This document shows, piece by piece, positions 57,210-64,000 of a stretch of DNA of 64,000 nucleotides (the first letter of the stretch is position 1; the number at the start of each line of letters is the position of its first letter). This stretch comes from Clostridia bacterium (lineage in GTDB: Bacteria > Bacillota > Clostridia > Christensenellales > Pumilibacteraceae). The stretch spans positions 43,441 through 107,440 of the forward strand of contig JAGAPD010000001.1 of NCBI GenBank assembly GCA_017623435.1, in the 5' to 3' direction. The position numbers and the translations under genes were made by a program. The notes beneath the pieces were generated by a model, which was not told the DNA's origin, did no database searches, and was given only the letters and a program-made list of their open reading frames with translations.

Positions 57210-60026
57210 TTATCTGCGTGCGTTTTTCTTTGCTTTCTTTTCCTTATAGGCCCTGATAATTTCGTGAGGCCACTTAAACTTGAACTTTCTTACCGCTACG
57301 TCGAGGAGGAAGAGCACGATCGCAAGGATTGCAAACAAGAATCTGGGATCGAACGTTCTTCTGAACGAGGTAACGAAGTCTTTGAACACTTCCATAGGCG
57401 AGTTAAGGTCCTCGATTACCGAACCTTTACCGCGGAGGGCTATAGTTTCAAGCGTTGTGTTAAGGTCTTCCGTCGTAGGAACGTCAAAGGAGTCGTATTC
57501 TTTGGAGTACGAGAATGCTTTGTATTCCTTGTACGAGGAGATAACGTTTCCGCTTGCGTCGCGCTTGTTAAGCACGATTTCGTAAGTACCGCCCTGCTTG
57601 ATGATGAAAGTTGCTCTCGTGTAATTGTTTTCTTTATTAAGCGTACCCGTTACGTAGAATCCTGCGTTCGCACCGCTAATATCTTGCGTCACCGTGGAGA
57701 AAGATACCTTCTTGGCGTTGCCCTCTTCGTCGTAACGAATGATTTCGCCGTCAATGTATTCGCCGTCGTTAAGGTCGGACTGAACGGTCATTTGGTTAAT
57801 GAAGTTCTCGCCCTTGATTCTGACGTCAATTTCGCTGGGACGGATATTGCCCGTAGGCATCAGGTTAGCAACCGCTCTACGAATAAACTCTTGTCCCGTC
57901 GGATCGGCAATCCATTGCGCCGAACGACCGCCGTACAGGTCGCACATAAAGCTACCTACCATACCCTTGCCGTACTTCCATTGCGCGTAAATGGGAACTT
58001 GGTAGTCACCCACGAGCACGAGGTCAGCCGCACTCTTAACCTTAACGCCGTAGAAACCGTCAAGCTGAATGTCAAGTCTGTTTCTGTTACCGCTGTCGGT
58101 ATCGGTGGGAAGTCCCTGAATAAGGGGGGACGCGGGGTTTTGAATGATGGGGTTAAAGGGCTCTTCAACGAGGTCCTTGATTTCAGGAGCGTTGAGGTCC
58201 TCACGCATCTCTCTTACGAGGTTGTTGATGTTAACGACGTGATGCGCTCTGCCGTGGCCAAGCTCGGCAACGTGTTCCATATTCTCAACGTAGTCCTCTT
58301 CTACCTGAATACCTACTACGGAGAAGGTAACGTTAGCCGTTTTATAAAGCTCTTCAACCAACTTTTCGTAAGTTTCTACTTCGTTTGCGGGGCACGCGCC
58401 GTCGGATACGAGAATAATGTGTCTTTTCTCTACCTGCTGGAGCGCTTTAAGCATAAGTCCTGCACGCTCGATAGCCTCGATAAAGGTCGTACCGTCGGTC
58501 TCCCATTTAAGCGAGTCGATAGCCGCCAAAATTTTAGCCTCTTGCGTTCTGGGGGTGGGCTCGAGAATAACCTCCGTACCGAACATAGACGACATAGTGA
58601 TAAGTCCGAAGTAGTCACGCTCGGTCATAGCGTTAAGACAAGCCGCCGTACCGTCCTTTGCCCATTCCATTTTCTCTCTGCCCTGTTCGAGCCAAGCCAT
58701 AGAGGTGGAGCGGTCAACGAGTACCATTACGCCAACGGGGGGCGTATAGTTGATAAGCTGAACGGGGAGCATCTGTTGATACTGCGAGCCGTACGAAACT
58801 TTTTCAGCGCTGTTGCTGTACGCATTAGCGTTACCATCTTCGTCGTCACCGCCTACCGTGAACACGCCACCGCCGAAGTCGTACACGTAGGACGCGAGCA
58901 TATCGCCAAATCCTGCGGGCATTTCCTTGTCGGCAACGTTATTAATGATAATCTGATCGTACGCACGAAGCTCGTCAACGCTTTTAGGAAGCTCGTTTGC
59001 TTTCTGGGTAACGTTGGTTACCTTTACCTTGTATACGTCGTTCTCCGTCAAAAGGTTTTTGATAAAGTCGGACTCGCCGTCGTTTCTTTCCAAAATAAGA
59101 ATATTATTGAAAACCTCGAGGTACGTATACGCGAAATAGCTGTTGTTTTCTTTAAGCGTTTCGCCCTCAACGGTAACCGCTACGTTAAGCTCGTGCAAGC
59201 CTTCCATAAGGAAAGTGTGCGGAATATTGAGTTGCAATACGCCTTGGGGAAGAAGCTGTACCCACTCGCCCATCTTCGTGCCGTTGTCGTAAAGCGTGAT
59301 GGTTGCGAGCGACTCGTACTTACTTTGAATAGTAACGCCGAGGGTAACTTCTTCGTTAGTGTTGATGTGATAATCGGGAAGTTCGATTCCCACTACCTGA
59401 ACGTCTTTTTCGTCGTAATCGGTTGCGATATTCGCAACGTCTACGCTTATTCCTCGCGCCGCAATCGAGCGAATTACGGTAAGCGCGTTTTTATCCGTTT
59501 GCTTTCCGTCCGTGATAAGCACGATTTTCGCGCTCTCGGGGTTAGTGAAACGGTCGGCAGTATAGGTGAGTGCGTCGGCAATGTTGGTTGCGCTGGTATC
59601 AGGCAAGCTTGCCGCGATATAGTCGTTATAGATAGAATCTATATCGTAAGTAAGGGGTACTGCGTATCTTTGGTCAAAGCCGAACGTTACGATACCTACC
59701 TTATAGTTGTCACGCATACTGCTGTAAAGAACGTTTTGGATAAAGTCGTCGCGCTCGTCCTCGTTTTGCTCTGCCGTCTTACTCATATCGACGAGCAGGA
59801 TGATTTCGTTTTCGGTGTTGGGCACTTGGTACGAGAAGGTCATTCCCGACAAAATGCAAACAGCCAAAAACATAATGATTGAGTGAAGAACGATGGACGT
59901 GATGCGGTTTCTGTTCTTTCTGTACTTCTTGTTAAGCTTGAAGTACGGTAAGAACGTAAGTAACGCCGCAGGAATAAGCAACAATAAGAGCCAGGGATAA
60001 ACAAATTCAATTCTAAAATTAGTCAT
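57210..60026 (-). CDS. Double VWA-domain membrane protein (BatA-like)
   Basis: A 938-residue membrane protein. Two N-terminal helices (about 10-29 and 44-62) are followed by a first VWA-like domain with D80-M-S-K-T (MIDAS form DxSxT) and ITDGKQ; a beta domain; a glutamine-amidotransferase-like region with DQIIINNV and GGGVFTVGGDD (about 357-395); a second VWA domain with VLVDRSTSMAW (D438, S440, S442); and a last helix (about 890-908) before a Lys/Arg tail. Such proteins work with MoxR ATPases in membrane-associated assembly or folding. Part of the moxR-DUF58-VWA-VWA series, 14 bases after VWA1. Confidence 0.88.
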   Translation of the reverse strand: MTNFRIEFVYPWLLLLLIPAALLTFLPYFKLNKKYRKNRNRITSIVLHSIIMFLAVCILSGMTFSYQVPNTENEIILLVDMSKTAEQNEDERDDFIQNVLYSSMRDNYKVGIVTFGFDQRYAVPLTYDIDSIYNDYIAASLPDTSATNIADALTYTADRFTNPESAKIVLITDGKQTDKNALTVIRSIAARGISVDVANIATDYDEKDVQVVGIELPDYHINTNEEVTLGVTIQSKYESLATITLYDNGTKMGEWVQLLPQGVLQLNIPHTFLMEGLHELNVAVTVEGETLKENNSYFAYTYLEVFNNILILERNDGESDFIKNLLTENDVYKVKVTNVTQKANELPKSVDELRAYDQIIINNVADKEMPAGFGDMLASYVYDFGGGVFTVGGDDEDGNANAYSNSAEKVSYGSQYQQMLPVQLINYTPPVGVMVLVDRSTSMAWLEQGREKMEWAKDGTAACLNAMTERDYFGLITMSSMFGTEVILEPTPRTQEAKILAAIDSLKWETDGTTFIEAIERAGLMLKALQQVEKRHIILVSDGACPANEVETYEKLVEELYKTANVTFSVVGIQVEEDYVENMEHVAELGHGRAHHVVNINNLVREMREDLNAPEIKDLVEEPFNPIIQNPASPLIQGLPTDTDSGNRNRLDIQLDGFYGVKVKSAADLVLVGDYQVPIYAQWKYGKGMVGSFMCDLYGGRSAQWIADPTGQEFIRRAVANLMPTGNIRPSEIDVRIKGENFINQMTVQSDLNDGEYIDGEIIRYDEEGNAKKVSFSTVTQDISGANAGFYVTGTLNKENNYTRATFIIKQGGTYEIVLNKRDASGNVISSYKEYKAFSYSKEYDSFDVPTTEDLNTTLETIALRGKGSVIEDLNSPMEVFKDFVTSFRRTFDPRFLFAILAIVLFLLDVAVRKFKFKWPHEIIRAYKEKKAKKNARR

Positions 60027-60040
60027 TTCCGTCCTCCTCC

Positions 60041-62011
60041 TTAAATGTTGCTACCATGCATATGGAGCCACCACTCTGCAAAAAGAAGAGCAACGAGTCC
60101 GATTGCGAAGTAAAGTAACAAATCGTTAAAGAAGGAATCGTAATCCACGTCAAGCTGGGGCTTATACAAGGTGTCTTCTTCTTTCCACAAGTTACTCTCG
60201 TCTGCGGGAACTTTTACGTAAATGGATTCGGTAACTTCCTTACCAAAGTACGTAGTCTGACTGATGTTATACATACCGGGCACTTCGAGCGAAACGGTAG
60301 CGGGGAATTCTACGATAGGCTTATAAGTCTTGTAGCCCTCTACCACTACTTCGTCGCCACGGGCGTTGATATTGATGGTCTGGTTAACTTCGAACGCGTT
60401 ACCGATAACCGTCGAGGGCAAATAGTATTCCATAATGTTACGGAAAATCATAGGCCAGTAAACGGTAATGGGAAGGTTGGAATAGTGAGGGTTCAAACCG
60501 AAAATTACCACTTGCTCAGGGCCGTCGTTTTTCGCCATAAGAATAGGTCTGCCGTTATATCCCATCAAGATATCGTAGTTAGATTGTAAATAAGTAATGT
60601 TGCTAAAGCGCGTTACGGTAATATTTTCCGCAATTACGTTGTTCATAAGTACGTGCGGGAAACCGCTTTGCAGGGGTTGACTTACGCGACCGAGGTCGTA
60701 ATAGCTGTTTACTCTGAATCCTGCTCCGTTAGGTGCAACGTCAGGGTCAACGAAGATTACCAAACCGTCCTTAGGCATAATCTCAGGACAGTAATGCTCG
60801 TATACGTATACGTCGTATCCTTCCGTAATGTTGTCGTACTCTTCACCGATCTTGGTGTTTACTTCGGTGATTTGAATGTCCCAACGATCTCTGTACGAGC
60901 TTCTGAGGTTATCAAGCACACCTAACATAAAGGGGTTTTTGCCCTTGGTGGTGTATGCAATCTTGATTACTTCCTTTTGACCGCCGTAAATATCGAAGTT
61001 GTCGTCCTCTTGATAGGAGTCGTTTTCGCCTACGGTAATGTGAATGGACTGATACGAGAACACTTTGTCCGCGTCGAAAATATCAACCAAAATGGTGTTT
61101 TCGTCGTCAATATCGATTACCGACTTATCAGCGTTTCTGAAAATAAGTCTTTTGGGCGTGTCGTTTTCGCAAAGCACGGTGGTGGTAAGTCTGATGTTCG
61201 TACCAGCGGAGTTAAGGTCGGCAGCGTTTGCGCCGTAAACTTCAATTTCTACCGTTACGTCCTCGTTTCTTCCGTAGCACGCTACGTCAACCACGAAGTT
61301 GTAATAGTTGTCTTCAAGTTCTGCGTAAGCGTTAAGAATCGCCGTGTTCCACTCGCTGTCCGTAACCTCAACCACTTCAATTCCGTCGGGAATATAGGTG
61401 TAAGCCTTGTCCGTGTAAACGACTACCTGCGCGTAAGGGTTTTCCTGCAACATTTCCTCGCTAAGTTCAAGCGAGCCGTCAATGTCACCCGAGCCGTAAG
61501 TACAAGCGTCCTCGTCCACTAACTCTTCGAGCTGACCGATAAGCTCGGTGGATTTTTCTTTCGTAGCGCGTTGAATAAGGTAACTGGGGTTATTGTCTGC
61601 AAAAATAACGGATACGATACCGTCGTTTTCAAACACCTCGTTGATTTTTTCAATAGACTTTTCAACCGCACGCTCGAATCTACTCTCTTCCTCCTCGTTA
61701 ACCGCTCTCATACTGGAGGACGCATCCAAAATAATGATTACTTCGGACTCGTCAAGCTGAGTCTTAATAAGCGTGGAGGGTTTCGTGAGAATAAACGCAC
61801 AAATCGTAAGAATGAGCACCTGACACAAAATAAGTAACAGGTTACGCAAAGTACTGGTGGGCAGTTTTCTCTTTTTGTATTTCAAGCTCAATTTCCAGAT
61901 GAACGTACTGGAAATGGCTTTTTGTTGATAATTGGGCTTAATTATGTAGATTATGATAAGCGCAACGACGCCTAACAAACCCAACAAACCCAAGGGGATT
62001 AATAGCGTCAT
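60041..62011 (-). CDS. BatA/VWA-domain membrane protein
   Basis: A 656-residue membrane protein with the aerotolerance BatA-type N terminus: helices at about 5-24 and 56-76 with PNYQQKAISSTFIWKLSLKYKKRK between, then a VWA domain with an intact MIDAS VIIILDASSSMRA (D96, S98, S100). A long beta-rich extracellular part follows and a helix ends it (DLLLYFAIGLVALLFAEWW, about 627-646). Its ATG overlaps the DUF58 stop (TAATG). With MoxR and DUF58 it forms the standard co-working set. Confidence 0.9.
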   Translation of the reverse strand: MTLLIPLGLLGLLGVVALIIIYIIKPNYQQKAISSTFIWKLSLKYKKRKLPTSTLRNLLLILCQVLILTICAFILTKPSTLIKTQLDESEVIIILDASSSMRAVNEEEESRFERAVEKSIEKINEVFENDGIVSVIFADNNPSYLIQRATKEKSTELIGQLEELVDEDACTYGSGDIDGSLELSEEMLQENPYAQVVVYTDKAYTYIPDGIEVVEVTDSEWNTAILNAYAELEDNYYNFVVDVACYGRNEDVTVEIEVYGANAADLNSAGTNIRLTTTVLCENDTPKRLIFRNADKSVIDIDDENTILVDIFDADKVFSYQSIHITVGENDSYQEDDNFDIYGGQKEVIKIAYTTKGKNPFMLGVLDNLRSSYRDRWDIQITEVNTKIGEEYDNITEGYDVYVYEHYCPEIMPKDGLVIFVDPDVAPNGAGFRVNSYYDLGRVSQPLQSGFPHVLMNNVIAENITVTRFSNITYLQSNYDILMGYNGRPILMAKNDGPEQVVIFGLNPHYSNLPITVYWPMIFRNIMEYYLPSTVIGNAFEVNQTININARGDEVVVEGYKTYKPIVEFPATVSLEVPGMYNISQTTYFGKEVTESIYVKVPADESNLWKEEDTLYKPQLDVDYDSFFNDLLLYFAIGLVALLFAEWWLHMHGSNI

Positions 62012-62910
62012 TAGTCCATTATACCTACCTTTAACAATTCTCCAAATAGCATTTTTTCAATTTCTACGTCCGTGCGTACGCTGATATAATCAACGCCACG
62101 CTTGTTACAGAACGTTTTCATATCGTTTTTGAAATCACGAAGAGCCTCTTCGTACGCCATTTGCATACTACGCGTAATACGAATCTTCATATTACGGGGA
62201 TCTTCAATATCCTCTGCCTCGAGGTCGATAAGGTTTACTCTGCCGTCGTAAGTGGGCTCGTCCTCCTCGGGAGTCATAATCTGAACGAGCAATACCTGTC
62301 TGTTCTTATAAAGGAGGTAGTCAACCGCCTTTTTCCAGTCGCTATCCGTGAAGAAGTCGGAAATAATAACGGAAAGTCCGTTGCTCGATCCACCCTCGGG
62401 ACAGTTGGTAATGCAGGACGCGATATCCGTATCGCCCTCAAATTCAACCTCTTCAAGCTGGCTTATACTTCTGAAAAAGGAGTTTTTACCTACGATCGTT
62501 CCAAACGGGTTGTTCGCGCGATCGCCTTTCATTATATTAAAGGAAACCTTGTCCATATTATGGATAGCAAGATAGCCTATCGCCGCCGCAGAGGCTACTG
62601 CGTACGCCGACTTTTTGGGGTTATCCTTGCCCATCGAACCCGAGCAGTCCAGAAAAATCTGGATTTGCATTTGTCTTTCGTCCGTGAACAGCTTAAGGAA
62701 AAATTTCTCAAAACGGCTGTAAAGGTTCCAGTCGATTCTACGGATATCGTCTCCAAGCTGATATTCGCGATAATCGGCAAATTCCACCGTTTGTCCGTAA
62801 GTCTTGACAAGGTGTTTGCCTCCGAAATATCCGCGAAGGTCGGCTCTTAGATTTAACGATAACGTTTCTAATCTATTGAAAAATTGACCGTTGAGATAAG
62901 ACTCTTTCAT
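62011..62910 (-). CDS. DUF58-domain protein of the MoxR-VWA set
   Basis: A 299-residue soluble protein with the DUF58 signature YGQTVEFADYREYQLGDDIRRIDWNLYSRFEKFFLKLF (about 39-76) and a degenerate VWA core with LDCSGSMGKD (about 88-97). DUF58 proteins accompany MoxR ATPases and BatA-type VWA proteins in bacteria. The ribosome site is weak (GGAG about 11 bases away). Between moxR and this gene lies a 150-bp repeat element, which could weaken or alter co-expression. Confidence 0.92.
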   Translation of the reverse strand: MKESYLNGQFFNRLETLSLNLRADLRGYFGGKHLVKTYGQTVEFADYREYQLGDDIRRIDWNLYSRFEKFFLKLFTDERQMQIQIFLDCSGSMGKDNPKKSAYAVASAAAIGYLAIHNMDKVSFNIMKGDRANNPFGTIVGKNSFFRSISQLEEVEFEGDTDIASCITNCPEGGSSNGLSVIISDFFTDSDWKKAVDYLLYKNRQVLLVQIMTPEEDEPTYDGRVNLIDLEAEDIEDPRNMKIRITRSMQMAYEEALRDFKNDMKTFCNKRGVDYISVRTDVEIEKMLFGELLKVGIMD

Positions 62911-63030
62911 CTCTACTACACTCCATTTCTTTAAGTATGTGGCGCAACGTGCGCCTTACGACGAGAAAATAAACTTTTTCTCTGATTTCTATATTAACTC
63001 TAACCGTTTTGGCTATGGAATAATATGTGT

Positions 63031-63180
63031 TGATTAGCAATTTATTGCGTTTTGATGATAAAATCACAAGAAAGACGTTTCTTTTGCGAGGGCGCGTACA
63101 CGGAGCGTACGTAACCGAACGAAATAAATAGGATTTCGTAGGGATTTTGCATCAAAAATCAACTAAATATTATGACATAG
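63031..63180. repeat. Inverted-repeat element R4, copy B
   Basis: Left arm 63031-63095 and right arm 63111-63180 match the arms of copy A at 28441-28680 with scattered differences. The centre is only CGTACACGGAGCGTACG, a short hairpin, instead of the R1 module seen in copy A. It sits between moxR and DUF58 in what is otherwise an operon. A separate GGCGCAACGTGCGCC hairpin lies at 62941-62955. Confidence 0.68.
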
Positions 63181-63184
63181 ACAA

Positions 63185-64000
63185 TTATTTATTCTTCTTG
63201 CTGATTTCTTCGATAATCATCGAGATTACTTCGTCAGCGGATACGCGCTCTGCAATCGCCTCGAACGTCATCTTCATTCTGTGACGAAGTACGGGGTATG
63301 CTAACTCGTTTACGTCGCTGTACGATACGTTAAATCTGCCCTTCATAAGCGCTTTTACCTTTGCTGCGGAGATAAGTGCCTGTCCTGCACGGGGAGACGC
63401 ACCAAGTCGTACGTACTTCTTCGCCGCCTCGCTTGCACACTCGCTATCAGGATGCGTTGCCGAGCAAAGCGTCATTGCGTATCTCATTACCTCGTCCGCT
63501 ACGAGTATCTGGTTCGCTGTCGCTCTCATCTGAAGGAGATCCTCTCCGCTACATGCTGCGTCTGCTACCTCCGCCATCGTCTTTTGCGTAAGGTTTACGA
63601 TATCCATAAGCTCGTCAAGCGACGGATTCTTTACGATAAGCTTGAACATAAAGCGGTCCATCTGTGCCTCGGGAAGAGGATAAGTACCGTCTTGCTCAAT
63701 GGGGTTTTGCGTTGCAAGCACGAAGAAAGGTTCGTTAAGCTTTCTCGATACGCCCATTACCGTTACGGTATGCTCCTGCATCGCCTCAAGTAACGCCGAC
63801 TGCGTCTTGGGCGTTGCACGGTTGATTTCGTCCGCCAAAATAATGTTACTGAAAATAGGACCGGGCTGGAAGCTGAACGACGAGTTGCCTTCTTCGTCCT
63901 TTACGATAATGTTAGTACCGGTTACGTCCGCAGGCATCAAGTCGGGCGTGAACTGAATACGCGAGAAAGGAAGATTGAATACGCGACCAAGCGTTCTTAC
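63185..64000 (-). CDS. MoxR-family AAA ATPase (5' end outside window)
   Basis: The frame is open to the window edge; 271 residues are visible. RIQFTPDLMPADVTG (start of the visible part), NIILADEINRATPKTQSALLEAMQEHTV (Walker B region), VLATQNPIEQDGTYPLPEAQMDRFMF (sensor 1), and RLGASPRAGQALISAAK (sensor 2) identify MoxR. The Walker A motif must lie to the right of the window. MoxR ATPases act as chaperones for VWA-domain partners, here the two BatA-like proteins downstream. Confidence 0.93.
   Translation of the reverse strand, partial: VRTLGRVFNLPFSRIQFTPDLMPADVTGTNIIVKDEEGNSSFSFQPGPIFSNIILADEINRATPKTQSALLEAMQEHTVTVMGVSRKLNEPFFVLATQNPIEQDGTYPLPEAQMDRFMFKLIVKNPSLDELMDIVNLTQKTMAEVADAACSGEDLLQMRATANQILVADEVMRYAMTLCSATHPDSECASEAAKKYVRLGASPRAGQALISAAKVKALMKGRFNVSYSDVNELAYPVLRHRMKMTFEAIAERVSADEVISMIIEEISKKNK

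Noticed and set aside
57048..59882. A 944-codon open frame on the plus strand opposite the double VWA gene
   Set aside because: Same antisense effect; no ribosome site, promoter or recognisable domain.

Overview
The window looks like chromosome from an anaerobic, spore-lineage Firmicute (Clostridia). Three things point there. It carries the sporulation genes yabP and yabQ. It has a PerR-reverse rubrerythrin oxidative stress pair. It uses AGGAGG-type ribosome sites and sigma-A promoters (TTGACA, 17 bp, TATAAT) throughout. A beta-hexosaminidase, an alpha-galactosidase, an N-acetylhexosamine kinase-like protein and BspA-type surface proteins suggest a gut, glycan-using lifestyle. The style recalls uncultured Christensenellales-like gut bacteria, but that is an impression and not a classification. 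Most genes lie on the minus strand.

Layout. 1-2.9 kb: the end of a VirD4/TraG-type conjugation coupling protein, a ferritin-like protein, and a tRNA-Thr(CGT) surrounded by degenerate pieces of itself. 2.9-11.4 kb: a DMP19/DUF4375 protein, an MgtC-family protein, the threonine-degrading pair tdh-kbl, a solitary dnaN, an SGNH esterase, and a small Xre-regulated operon of two membrane proteins. 11.4-17 kb: a sugar kinase, a TRIC-type channel and two tandem ABC transporters. 17-25.7 kb: a mosaic of dispersed repeats, tex, yabPQ, a GH20 hexosaminidase with trmL, uppP, tspO, and perR-rubrerythrin. 26-31 kb: an alpha-galactosidase coupled to a tiny zinc-ribbon protein, cysK, and glycolytic tpiA-gpmI. 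31-35.4 kb: a tight operon mrnC-thyA-folA-rlmB-kinase-murQ (RNA processing, thymidylate synthesis, cell-wall sugar recycling). 35.4-43.8 kb: an AraC regulator, a PHP-dehydrogenase-PfkB operon, a CorC-type membrane protein with a long leader, a YitT protein, acpP, and a ribokinase-PHP pair. 43.9-64 kb: a surface zone with two metallophosphoesterases, pncC, dut, and a long minus-strand series MoxR - DUF58 - VWA - VWA - LRR lipoprotein - 1675-residue repeat lipoprotein - phosphoesterase lipoprotein.

Three patterns run through the window. First, 13 intergenic hairpins at gene ends share a constant ACGU (or ACGC) tetraloop on stems of differing sequence; most sit between convergent genes, and the self-complementary loop suits two-way termination. 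Second, four genes (mrnC, a PHP phosphoesterase, pncC, dut) have their start codon 6-7 nt after a good -10 box and no ribosome site, so they are predicted to be leaderless. Third, several dispersed repeats are built from shared modules in the same order, and one terminal-inverted-repeat element exists in two copies with different centres. The best candidates for new biology are the Xre/twin-operator membrane operon, the MoxR-VWA module linked to surface lipoproteins, the leader RNA before the CorC homologue, and the ACGU-loop terminator family.
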